Source: JAEHDI01 sp035455185
GTDB taxonomy: Bacteria; Acidobacteriota; Terriglobia; Bryobacterales; Bryobacteraceae
NCBI GenBank assembly: GCA_035455185.1
Contig: DATIFQ010000029.1
Span: forward strand, 1-17,418
Direction: 5' to 3'
DNA: 17,418 nt
In this document: in pieces, positions 6,986 through 14,597 of the stretch
Layout of the letters: each line of letters opens with the position of its first letter
How positions within the stretch are numbered: the first letter of the stretch is position 1
Translations under genes and position numbers: made by a program
Notes under the pieces: generated by a model
The model's database searches: none
The model's input: only the letters and a program-made list of their open reading frames with translations
Told to the model about the DNA's origin: nothing

Positions 6986-8185
6986 ATGCATGCGTCCCGC
7001 TCTCTTCTCATGTGGATTACGATTGCGGCTCTGACGATGAGCGCCGCCGAGCGAAAAGTGATTGTCCCCGCCGGTTCTGCAAAACCTGTGGGTCCATACA
7101 GCCCCGGTATCATGGCCGGCGACTATCTGTACGTCTCCGGCCAGGGCGCTCGGGACGCTCAGGGGCAGATGCCAGCGACGTTCGAGGAACAGGCTCGGCT
7201 CTGCCTGCAGAATGTGAAACTGATTGTCGAGGGCGCAGGGCTGACTCTCCGCCACGTTGTTTATTCCCAGGTCTATCTGTCCGATATGAACAACTACGGG
7301 ACCATGGACCGTCTATGGACGGAGTACTTCCCGGATGCGCCGCCGGCGCGGGCTGTGCTCGGTGTTCAGCGTATGCCGATCGACACGCCGATCGAGATCA
7401 ACGCCGTCGCAGTGTGGGATCTGGCCGGAAGGAAGAACGTCGAAGGCGGAGGCGTGCTGACACATGACCGTTTGTATCTGCCGGGGGCCTTCGGTGTGGA
7501 CCAGGCCACCGGCCAGGTCCCCGCTGATCCGGCCGCGCAGGTGCAGGCCGCGCTCGACGGCATGAAGCGGGTGCTGACGGCGGCAGGTCTGGACTTCCGG
7601 CACGTCGTCTTCGTGAATCCGTACCTCACCGCCGAAATGCCGATGGGGGTCATGAATCGTGTTTACGCGAGTCATTTCGAGTTCGGCAACACTCCGGCAC
7701 GGGCGACGATTGAGGTGGCGAGTTTGCCGCACGGGGCGCGGATCGAATTCACCGGCGTGGCCGTGCGTGATCTCAGCCAAAGGCGGGCCGTGCGCCCGAA
7801 GAACATGGCGCCGAGCCCCACAGCGAGCCCGTGCGTGTTCGCCGGCGACACCTTGTTCTGCTCGGCGAAATCGGCGTTTATTCCCGGTCCCAACAGCGGC
7901 ATTTTCGCGGAGGATGTCGAACACCAGGTTCGAATGTCGATGCGAAACCTTCTCGACGGTCTTGAGGAGGCAGGCATGGACTTCTCGCACTCCGTGGCGA
8001 CAAACGTCTATGTCGACGATATGAATGAGTTCGCAAAGATGAACCGGATCTACGCGCTTTTCTTTCCCAAGGACGCGCCGCCGACGCGAACCACCGTGCA
8101 GCCGAAGGCGTCCGTGGAACGCCGGCGCGACGCTGATGGCCGGGCTCCGAAGCTGGAAGAGATTTCCGTGGTGGCTGTGCAGTGA
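6986..8185 (+). CDS. Exported protein with three tandem RidA (YjgF) domains
   Basis: RidA proteins hydrolyse reactive enamine/imine intermediates, mostly those released by PLP enzymes. Here a signal peptide (LLMWITIAALTMSA, cleavage near residue 21) precedes three RidA-like domains at about 23-145, 152-262 and 272-399. Domain 1 has GPYSPG (Tyr38), VSGQG, the arginine in PPARAVLGV (R122) and IEINAVAV (E137), which match E. coli Tyr17, Arg105 and Glu120. Domain 2 keeps the arginine (TPARATIEV, R239) and IEFTGVAV (E254) but lacks the GPY tyrosine. Domain 3 keeps PPTRTTV (R368) and EEISVVAV but has ASPCVFAG in place of GPY, plus an insertion at 375-388. RidA normally works as a trimer; this chain could form a single-chain trimer with one fully equipped site. 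No spacer separates it from the aminotransferase, so translation is likely coupled. Confidence 0.9.
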   Translation: MHASRSLLMWITIAALTMSAAERKVIVPAGSAKPVGPYSPGIMAGDYLYVSGQGARDAQGQMPATFEEQARLCLQNVKLIVEGAGLTLRHVVYSQVYLSDMNNYGTMDRLWTEYFPDAPPARAVLGVQRMPIDTPIEINAVAVWDLAGRKNVEGGGVLTHDRLYLPGAFGVDQATGQVPADPAAQVQAALDGMKRVLTAAGLDFRHVVFVNPYLTAEMPMGVMNRVYASHFEFGNTPARATIEVASLPHGARIEFTGVAVRDLSQRRAVRPKNMAPSPTASPCVFAGDTLFCSAKSAFIPGPNSGIFAEDVEHQVRMSMRNLLDGLEEAGMDFSHSVATNVYVDDMNEFAKMNRIYALFFPKDAPPTRTTVQPKASVERRRDADGRAPKLEEISVVAVQ

Positions 8186-8238
8186 GGCGGAACTCCGAGC
8201 CGTAAAGGGCGTTCTATACTGCAGCTTAGAGGAAGAAC

Positions 8239-9246
8239 ATGTTCGCGCAGACCAAAGTGTGGTTGTTTCTCGTTCTCGTAATCGCCCTGGCTCTGCCGCT
8301 CTGGAATTGCGCGGCGTCTTACCATGAGGCCGCCGAAATGTACGTCTTGGTGGCGACGAACATCAAGATTCCGTACTGGCAGGCCGCCACGGCAGGTCTA
8401 AACCAGGCGGCGGCTCAACTCAAAGTGAAGGCGGATGTCGTGGGGCCTGAACACTGGGATCCCAAAGCGCAACGCGATGAATTTCGCCGGATCGTCGCAA
8501 AGAAACCGGCCGGCATCATGGTTTCACCGGCAGACCCCGAGTTAATGGGGCCTGAGATCGACGCCGCCATCGCTCAAGGAATCCCCGTGGTGACCGTCGA
8601 CTCGGACGCCCCAAAAAGCAAGCGGCTGCTGTACATCGGTACCGACAACTACCAGGCCGGCGTCATGGGCGCCCGGCAGGCAGTCGAGCAACTTCAGGGC
8701 AAGGGTAATGTCATCGTCTTCACCATGCCCGAGCAGGCGAATCTTAACGACCGGCTGCGAGGCTACAGCGAGGTCTTCGCTGGCCACCCGCAGATCAAGA
8801 TCGCCGAGGTGATCAACGTCAAAGGCGATCCGACGATCGCCTTCGACCGCACAATGGAGATGATCGAGAAGTCGCCCGGCAGCGCCGACGCGTTTGTGTG
8901 CATGGAGGCCTTGGCCTGTGAGGAAGTGGCGGAGGTTCTCGACCGCAAGCATCTGACCGGCAAGGTCGTCGTGGCGATGGATACCGACGAACTGACGCTG
9001 GAGTGGGTCCGCAAAGGCTCCATTGTGGCGACGGTCGCGCAGAAGCCGTTCACCATGGCTTTCACCGCCTTGAAGGTTCTGGACGATCTGCACCACCACA
9101 AACCAGCTTCGCTTGACAAGAAATGGGCGCAGGATCCGTTCTCGCCCATCCCATCCTTCATCGACACCGGAGCCAGCCTTGTGACCAAGGGCAATCTCGA
9201 TGAGTACGTGAGGGCTCGCGAGGCGGCGACCACGAAGGGCAAGTGA
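8239..9246 (+). CDS. Sugar-type ABC transporter substrate-binding protein
   Basis: This 335-residue protein is a periplasmic binding protein of the ribose/galactose (Peripla_BP_4) type. The first hydrophobic stretch (VWLFLVLVIALALPLWNC) is a signal sequence; Cys24 might be lipidated, but LWNC is a poor lipobox. The mature chain begins YVLVATNIKIPYWQAATAGL, continues with GIMVSPADPELMGPEIDAAI, IPVVTVDSDAP, YIGTDNYQAGVMGARQAV, and ends with VVVAMDTDELTLEWVRKGSI and VATVAQKPFTMAF, the usual order of this fold. A GAGGAAG ribosome-binding site precedes the ATG. No permease or ATPase gene is in the window, so it is an orphan: it may serve a distant transporter or act as a sensor. It lies 53 bases after the triple-RidA gene. 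Confidence 0.88.
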   Translation: MFAQTKVWLFLVLVIALALPLWNCAASYHEAAEMYVLVATNIKIPYWQAATAGLNQAAAQLKVKADVVGPEHWDPKAQRDEFRRIVAKKPAGIMVSPADPELMGPEIDAAIAQGIPVVTVDSDAPKSKRLLYIGTDNYQAGVMGARQAVEQLQGKGNVIVFTMPEQANLNDRLRGYSEVFAGHPQIKIAEVINVKGDPTIAFDRTMEMIEKSPGSADAFVCMEALACEEVAEVLDRKHLTGKVVVAMDTDELTLEWVRKGSIVATVAQKPFTMAFTALKVLDDLHHHKPASLDKKWAQDPFSPIPSFIDTGASLVTKGNLDEYVRAREAATTKGK

Positions 9247-9257
9247 AACGCGGCGGA

Positions 9258-10853
9258 TTATAGACGGCGCGCGGGCCCATAGATTACCTCGCCCGGCCGT
9301 TCCTGAGTGACCTTGCCGTTCAGCACGACCGGCTTTCCATTCACGAACACGTGCAGTACGCCTTCCGCATATTGGTGCGGTTGCGCGAATGTCGCCGTAT
9401 CCCGAATTCTCGCAGGATCAAAAACTACCAGGTCGGCCTTCATGCCGGGCCGGAGCAACCCGCGGTCTGAGAGTCCGAGCCGCGCTGCTGGAAATGACGA
9501 CATTCGCCGGACGGCCTCCTCGAGCGTCAGAATCCTCCTCTCCCGGACGTAGCGTCCCAGGACGCGGGCGAACGTACCGTAGCTGCGGGGATGAGGAACT
9601 CCGGCGCCGAACATCGGGATCTCGCCGTCCGAGCCGATCATCGTGAACGGAGCCCGGAGGATGCGTTCGAGGTCACCTTCATCGAGCGCGTGGTAGATGG
9701 CCGCGCAGCCTCCTTTTTGCTGAAGTTCGATGGCAGTCTCGGCCGCATTCTGGGCTGTCGGTTCGCGTCCTGCTAAGGCGGTGATCTCCGCCAAGCTCTT
9801 GCCGGCCAGGGTGGGATCGAAAGGACACGAGGCGATGGCCACGTTCTTCGGGTCTCCGGCTCCCCTGTCGTTCAAGATCCGGGAGACGATCTCGGCCTTG
9901 ATGCGGGCTCGGATGTCGGGGCGGCGGAGGCGTTCCATGAGCTGATCGTTGCCGCCCTCGAGGGCCCATTGGGGGAAAAGCGCCGCCGTGCCGGTGCTGG
10001 TCGCCGTGTAAGGGTACTGGTCGGCGGTCACGTCGACACCACGAGCGCGAGCCTGTCCGATGAGGCGAAGGGTCTCGGTGCTACGGCCCCAGTTGGCCCG
10101 GCCGACAATCTTGTGGTGGGTCACCTGAGCCGGCAGATGCGCTTCCTCGGCAATCCGAATCACCTCCTGGACGCTCTGGATCACCTGGGAGGCCTCCTCG
10201 CGGATGTGCGAGATGTAAATTCCTCCGAGTGCTCCGACAGCACGAGCAATCTCAACGATCTCCTCAGTCGGCGTGTAGTTACCCGGGACGTAGAACAAGC
10301 CGGTCGAAAGCCCGAAGGCGCCATCGCGCATGGCCTGGTCGGCGAGTTCTATCATTTTTCGGATTTCTTCCCGGGTGGCCCTTCTGTTTTCGAGACCCAC
10401 CACCGCACGCCGGATCGATCCCTGGCCGGTGAACATTCCGAAGTTGACCGACAAGGGCGTGGCGGATAGTTTGTCGAGAAACGGACGGAGGGGAAGGGGA
10501 GAACTGCCATCCTGGCCTTCCAGTAGCGTCGTCACTCCCTGGCGGATGTAGTTCGGGGCAGTGGGAGCCTCGAAGATGCCGCCGCGGCCGTGAGTGTGGA
10601 TATCGATGAAGCCGGGTGCGGCCACCATCCGGCGGGCTTCCACGCGGGTGCGTGCCGGAGCGTCACCGAGAGCGCCGACAGCGGCGATACGGTCGGCGCG
10701 GATAGCGATGTCACCGTAAAACCACGGGTTTCCGGAGCCATCGACAATCCTTGCGTTTCGGATTAACAGGTCGAACGGCGGCCCCTGGGCAAGCGCGCCG
10801 CCGGTGACAGACAAGAGGACCAAGGCAATGCGGACCCGCAACATGCAGGCCAT
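9258..10853 (-). CDS. Exported N-acyl-D-amino-acid deacylase (amidohydrolase)
   Basis: These metal enzymes cleave N-acyl groups from D-amino acids to free the D-amino acid. A signal peptide (VRIALVLLSVTGGALAQ, cleavage near 23) indicates export. The amidohydrolase barrel shows GFIDIHTH (H86, H88), LSTGLFYVPGNYTPTEEI, YISHIREE (H216), QVTHHKIVG (H246/H247, K248), VTADQYPYTA, and IGSDGEIPMFG (D410). It ends with the flanking beta domain GMKADLVVFDPARIRDTATF...VFVNGKPVVLNG. In characterised D-aminoacylases a Cys binds metal near residue 96; the matching stretch here is LLEGQDGSS, with Glu112. Residue 1 (10853) or Met4 (10844) could be the start; neither has a Shine-Dalgarno sequence. TAAAAT at 10856-10851 lies 7 bases before Met4, so a leaderless transcript is possible. 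It converges on the binding-protein gene with an 11-base gap. Confidence 0.9.
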   Translation of the reverse strand: MACMLRVRIALVLLSVTGGALAQGPPFDLLIRNARIVDGSGNPWFYGDIAIRADRIAAVGALGDAPARTRVEARRMVAAPGFIDIHTHGRGGIFEAPTAPNYIRQGVTTLLEGQDGSSPLPLRPFLDKLSATPLSVNFGMFTGQGSIRRAVVGLENRRATREEIRKMIELADQAMRDGAFGLSTGLFYVPGNYTPTEEIVEIARAVGALGGIYISHIREEASQVIQSVQEVIRIAEEAHLPAQVTHHKIVGRANWGRSTETLRLIGQARARGVDVTADQYPYTATSTGTAALFPQWALEGGNDQLMERLRRPDIRARIKAEIVSRILNDRGAGDPKNVAIASCPFDPTLAGKSLAEITALAGREPTAQNAAETAIELQQKGGCAAIYHALDEGDLERILRAPFTMIGSDGEIPMFGAGVPHPRSYGTFARVLGRYVRERRILTLEEAVRRMSSFPAARLGLSDRGLLRPGMKADLVVFDPARIRDTATFAQPHQYAEGVLHVFVNGKPVVLNGKVTQERPGEVIYGPARRL

Positions 10854-10904
10854 TTTACACGGTGATGTGTGTAGGAATTCCGCGGACGCGGGGCGGAATG
10901 AAAC

Positions 10905-10991
10905 TCAGCGGGGGCTCTTCGGGCTCGAGGAGAGCATGGCGAAGAACAGCCCAAGCACTAACAAAGCCGTGATTGCGGAAGCGACCCACAT
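10905..10991 (-). CDS. Membrane micro-protein B, 28 aa
   Basis: The frame runs from ATG (10991) to TGA (10905-10907) and encodes MWVASAITALLVLGLFFAML then SSSPKSPR. It is one hydrophobic segment followed by a short Ser/Pro/basic tail, so it would be a single-pass membrane peptide with the tail in the cytoplasm under the positive-inside rule. GGGAGA lies about 7 bases before the ATG. It closely resembles micro-protein A just upstream on the same strand, which is the best evidence that it is real. Its stop is 51 bases before the deacylase start, so co-transcription is possible. I know no named family that fits, and its function is unknown. Confidence 0.6.
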   Translation of the reverse strand: MWVASAITALLVLGLFFAMLSSSPKSPR

Positions 10992-11073
10992 AAAATCGTC
11001 TCCCTGACGCGATAAATCGGTTGCAATTCCGATTCCAAATAGATCAAATCATAAAGCATTCCCGCCGGACCGC

Positions 11074-11166
11074 CTAGCGTCTCATCGGTGGCGGTGAGGA
11101 GATCATGGAGAGAAACAGGCCGAGGACAAACAGTGCGCCGACGACCACCGGAATCCAGAACTCCAT
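11074..11166 (-). CDS. Membrane micro-protein A, 30 aa
   Basis: The frame runs from ATG (11166) to TAG (11074-11076) and encodes MEFWIPVVVGALFVLGLFLS then MISSPPPMRR. GAGAGGAGTT ends 6 bases before the ATG, a strong ribosome-binding site. Like micro-protein B it has an N-terminal Trp, a hydrophobic segment containing AL-VLGLF, then M-SSxP and a basic end. The pair is 82 bases apart, probably from a tandem duplication. The interval between them contains an AATCGG/CCGATT inverted repeat (11015-11034) and nothing else that I recognise. It faces divergently from the larA-like gene, with 114 bases between their start codons. Function is unknown. Confidence 0.65.
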   Translation of the reverse strand: MEFWIPVVVGALFVLGLFLSMISSPPPMRR

Positions 11167-11280
11167 AGCCACAACTCCTCTCTTCCTTTGGTGCAACGCG
11201 ACGGCAAAAAGTTTCAACCTGCGGCGGGTTCGGCGCGAATTAGCCGCAACAGTGGACCATCCTGTGCTACGGTTTTTCAT

Positions 11281-12606
11281 ATGCGGGTGGAACTGGCGTT
11301 CGGGAAGACGGGACTTGAGCTCAACTTGCCGGACGGTCCCCGGTACCGGATACTGGAAGCGCGTTCCGCAGAACCGCTGACGGATGCGGCCGCGGCCATC
11401 GATCAGGCGCTGGACACGCCCATCGGTTGCGCGCCGGTCATGGAGATGGCGAAGGGAAAGGGAAGCGCCGCCATCTCCGTCTGTGACATCACGCGGCCGG
11501 CGCCGAATCGACAGGTGCTTCCGCCGCTCCTGCGCCGGCTCGAACGGGCAGGCATCCCGCGTGAGCGGATCACGATTCTTATCGCCACCGGCCTGCACCG
11601 CCCGGCCACCGGCGCCGAAATCCGGGAGATCGTGGGGCCGGAAATCGCGGAGTCTTACCGCGTCGGGAATCACAATGCCCGGGCTCTTGCCGAGCACCGC
11701 TATTTGGGCGCCACCGCCTCCGGTACGCCCGTTTACATCGATGAGCGGTTCGTGTCGGCGGATCTGCGGCTTTCGTTGGGGTTCATTGAGCCACACCTGA
11801 TGCTTGGGTACTCGGGCGGACGGAAGCTCGTAGCTCCCGGTCTGGCGGCGAAAGAAACCATCGAGGTGCTGCACAGCCCGAAGTTCATGCGGGATCCGAG
11901 GTCGGCCGAAGGGTCGATTGACGATAACCCATTGCACCGTGAACTGCTTGAGATCGCCCGAATGGCCGGGCACACGTTTATCGCCGATACCGCCCTAACG
12001 CGGGACCGCAGGATCGCGGGCGTATTCGCCGGACACCCCGAACGGGCACACCGTCGGGGCGTGGAATTCGTTTCCCAGGTGATGCTGGAGACCCTGGACG
12101 AGCCGGCCGACGCGGTGATTACGACAGCGGCGGGATATCCGCTCGACCTGACGTTCTACCAGTCCATCAAGGGGATTACAGCCGCTTCGCACATCGTGAA
12201 GCCGGGCGGCTCCATATTGCTCGTGGCAGCCTGCGAAGAGGGCGCCGGCGCGCCGGAGTTCCGATCGATGCTCAAGGAATTCCCATCCGATCGCGGGTTT
12301 CTGGATAGGATCGACGCCGCGCCGGTGGTGATCGACCAGTGGCAGTTGGAGAAACTTGCACTGGTAACGCGCAAAGTACGGGTTTTGTTCTATGTGCCGG
12401 GCTTGCCGGCGGAATATTATCCGACCTTGTGGGGAACCGCGTACGAATCGGCTGCCAACGCTCTGGACGCTTTGATCGGGCGGTTACCCGGACAACCAAC
12501 GGTCGCCGTGATCCCCGAAGGACCCTACGTGTTGGCGAAGACGCCGTCGGAGGAGGCGGGAGTTGCAGTCTCGCAAGCGTCTCTATTGGGAGGAGATTCG
12601 GGTTGA
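11281..12606 (+). CDS. larA: LarA-family nickel-pincer racemase/epimerase
   Basis: LarA enzymes racemise or epimerise alpha-hydroxy acids using a nickel pincer cofactor bound to a lysine. The 441-residue chain has the residues known from Lactobacillus LarA, displaced by 2-3 positions: CDITRP (D69, R72), ATGLHRP (H106), EPHLMLGYSGGRK (H172, cofactor-linking K182) and LHSPKFM (H198). GSIDDNPLHREL is also typical of the family. The substrate need not be lactate, because many homologues act on other 2-hydroxy acids, so the symbol marks the family. The ATG at 11281 is chosen because homology begins there; upstream codons look non-coding. No Shine-Dalgarno sequence is present, and TGTGCTACGGT ends 7 bases before the ATG, suggesting a leaderless mRNA. 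LarB, LarC and LarE genes for making the cofactor are not in the window. Confidence 0.9.
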   Translation: MRVELAFGKTGLELNLPDGPRYRILEARSAEPLTDAAAAIDQALDTPIGCAPVMEMAKGKGSAAISVCDITRPAPNRQVLPPLLRRLERAGIPRERITILIATGLHRPATGAEIREIVGPEIAESYRVGNHNARALAEHRYLGATASGTPVYIDERFVSADLRLSLGFIEPHLMLGYSGGRKLVAPGLAAKETIEVLHSPKFMRDPRSAEGSIDDNPLHRELLEIARMAGHTFIADTALTRDRRIAGVFAGHPERAHRRGVEFVSQVMLETLDEPADAVITTAAGYPLDLTFYQSIKGITAASHIVKPGGSILLVAACEEGAGAPEFRSMLKEFPSDRGFLDRIDAAPVVIDQWQLEKLALVTRKVRVLFYVPGLPAEYYPTLWGTAYESAANALDALIGRLPGQPTVAVIPEGPYVLAKTPSEEAGVAVSQASLLGGDSG

Positions 12607-12631
12607 CAAGGCATATCCGCTTCGCTATAGT
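12603..12631 (+). promoter_or_regulatory. Near-consensus sigma-70 promoter for rpsA
   Basis: TTGACA (12603-12608) and TATAGT (12626-12631) are exactly 17 bases apart. The -35 box contains the larA stop codon TGA (12604-12606). Predicted transcription starts near 12638. This is the best promoter in the window and lets rpsA be transcribed independently of larA. Confidence 0.75.
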
Positions 12632-12637
12632 TTGTAA

Positions 12638-12822
12638 GGTATTGATCTGTCAACGGTTTGTCGACGGAGCACAGCGTGGGCTCAAGCTCTTTGGACGTCG
12701 GAGGGGGCAGGCGTCCTGTTGGGGGTCACTGTTGTCCAAAGCGGCCCCTTTGAAACCCAATGTAAGTTCCCCCGGGTTCTTGACCTGACTGTTGATGGTG
12801 TGTTTGACCTGGAGACTTGGTC
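12638..12822 (+). promoter_or_regulatory. Long 5' leader of rpsA
   Basis: About 185 bases lie between the predicted transcription start and the rpsA ATG, with no gene in them. A stem of GGACG (12693-12697) with CGTCC (12712-12716) can form. The 8-base repeat TTGACCTG occurs at 12780-12787 and 12804-12811, and the second copy runs into the GGAGA ribosome-binding site at 12811-12815. S1 leaders control translation by S1 itself in some proteobacteria; a similar role here is inference. Confidence 0.4.
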
Positions 12823-14553
12823 ATGGCAGGCAACGCGGATGAGCGGCGGCCGAAACCTGAGGTTCCCGCCGAAATAACCGATTACGAGCAGCTCATCGAT
12901 GACTACAGTCACTTTGCGCCTCCCGCCGAAGGTGAGGTGCTCCAGGGTCACATCCTCAAAGTCACCGACAAAGAAGTGATCGTCGATTTCGGGTACAAGT
13001 CGGAGGGGCTCGTACCCATTGCTCAGTTCGTCCAGCTGGACGGCTCGATCCTGGTTCACCCCGGCGACACCATCGACGTGATGATCGACCGCGGCGGCGC
13101 CGAGATCGAGGGCTACATCCTGCTGTCGCACGAGAAAGCAGTCAGGCTTCGGGCGTGGGAGAACCTTGAGAAAGCGTATCGCGAGCGGCTGATGGTTTCC
13201 GGCCGGGTCCTCGGGCGGATGAAGGGCGGGCTCTCGATCGACGTTGGAGTCAAGGCGTTCATGCCGGGATCGCAACTCGATGTGCGGCCGGTGCACAATC
13301 TCGACAGCTTCGTAGGGCAGGACATCCCCGTCAAGATCGTGAAGCTCAACCGCCGGCGCGGCAACGTGGTGGTTTCCCGCAAGGCGGCGATCGAGGAGGA
13401 GATCCACAGCCGGAAGTCCGCGGTCATGGACGTCCTCGAAGAGGGCGCGCTGGTGCGCGGTGTGGTAAAGAACCTGACCGACTACGGCGCGTTCGTCGAC
13501 CTCGGCGGCATCGATGGACTGCTGCACGTGAGCGACATCTCGCACGGTCGTGTGGGGCACCCGTCGGAGGTCTTGCACGTCGGCGACGAGATCACCGTCA
13601 AGGTTTTGAAGTTCGACAAGGAGAAGGAGCGGATCTCACTGGGACTCAAGCAGGCCCAGCCTGACCCTTGGGAACTCGTCGAGGATCGGTACCCCGTAAA
13701 CCACAGGGTGATCGGCCGCGTGGTCAGTATCACCGACTACGGGGCATTTGTCGAGCTCGAGGCCGGCATCGAGGGCCTGATTCACATCTCCGAAATGACG
13801 TGGTCGCGGCGTATGAAGCACCCGTCGAAGGTCGTGAAAGTTGGCGATCAGGTGGAGGCCGTGGTGCTGGCGGTGCAGTCCAAGGAGCGGAGAATCTCGC
13901 TCGGCATCAAGCAGCTTGAACCTGATCCGTGGACGACGGTGGAGGCGCGCTATAGCGTCGGGTCCGTCGTCGAGGGCAGGGTGAGGAAGCTCACGGAATT
14001 CGGCGCGTTCATTGAAATCGAGGAAGGCATCGACGGTCTGGTGCATGTGTCCGACCTTTCGTGGACCAAGCGGGTCAAGAACCCGGCGGAGATCCTGAAG
14101 AAAGGTCAGATGGTCCAGGCTGCGATTCTGAGTATCGATGCGTCCAACCGGCGGCTTTCGCTCGGCATCAAGCAGCTTCAACCCGATGCGTGGGAGACGT
14201 TCTTCCGGTCTCATCAGATGGGCGACGTAGTGCGCGGCCGCATCGTGCGGGCAGTCAACTTCGGTGTGTTCGTGGAACTGGCGCCGGGCGTCGAGGCGCT
14301 ATGCCACAACTCGGAGATTCCGGGGGCGGCGGATCGCCATCGTGAGGAGCCCGTGCTTCCCATCGGCGAAGAACTGGACTTCAAAATCATCAAACTCAAC
14401 GAAGCTGACAAGAAGATTGGGCTTAGCGTTCAGGCAGTCGCGGAGGATGAGGAGAGAAGCCGCCTGGAGGACTATCACCGGCAGGCAGCGGCCGCCACGA
14501 TGACGATTGAGGAAGTGATTAATCTGAAAGGTCGGGGCGACATCCGCTCGTAG
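12823..14553 (+). CDS. rpsA: 30S ribosomal protein S1 (bS1), six S1 domains
   Basis: S1 binds mRNA on the small subunit and aids initiation on weak or structured start sites. The 576-residue protein contains six S1 OB-fold repeats, starting at about residues 36, 122, 205, 290, 377 and 462. Repeats 3-5 are the most regular: NLTDYGAFVDLGGIDGLLHV, SITDYGAFVELEAGIEGLIH and KLTEFGAFIEIEEGIDGLVH. Repeats 1 and 2 are diverged, as expected for the ribosome-binding part, and repeat 6 reads AVNFGVFVELAPGVEALCHN. The ATG at 12823 is preceded by GGAGA with a 7-base gap, so it is preferred over the TTG at 12817. It is followed by an IHF/HU gene, an order also known in E. coli (rpsA-ihfB). Confidence 0.96.
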   Translation: MAGNADERRPKPEVPAEITDYEQLIDDYSHFAPPAEGEVLQGHILKVTDKEVIVDFGYKSEGLVPIAQFVQLDGSILVHPGDTIDVMIDRGGAEIEGYILLSHEKAVRLRAWENLEKAYRERLMVSGRVLGRMKGGLSIDVGVKAFMPGSQLDVRPVHNLDSFVGQDIPVKIVKLNRRRGNVVVSRKAAIEEEIHSRKSAVMDVLEEGALVRGVVKNLTDYGAFVDLGGIDGLLHVSDISHGRVGHPSEVLHVGDEITVKVLKFDKEKERISLGLKQAQPDPWELVEDRYPVNHRVIGRVVSITDYGAFVELEAGIEGLIHISEMTWSRRMKHPSKVVKVGDQVEAVVLAVQSKERRISLGIKQLEPDPWTTVEARYSVGSVVEGRVRKLTEFGAFIEIEEGIDGLVHVSDLSWTKRVKNPAEILKKGQMVQAAILSIDASNRRLSLGIKQLQPDAWETFFRSHQMGDVVRGRIVRAVNFGVFVELAPGVEALCHNSEIPGAADRHREEPVLPIGEELDFKIIKLNEADKKIGLSVQAVAEDEERSRLEDYHRQAAAATMTIEEVINLKGRGDIRS

Positions 14554-14597
14554 ACGCGGCCTCAATGGTTTCACGAGAACAGTAGGAGAGGAGAAAG

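Noticed and set aside
8215..8220. TATACT upstream of the substrate-binding protein gene
   Set aside because: Good -10 match, but no -35 at the right distance, and the leader would be only about 12 bases and cut close to the ribosome-binding site.
11074..11973. Long minus-strand frame of 299 codons opposite larA
   Set aside because: It is a shadow of larA; only its last 30 codons, with their own ATG and ribosome-binding site, are kept as micro-protein A.
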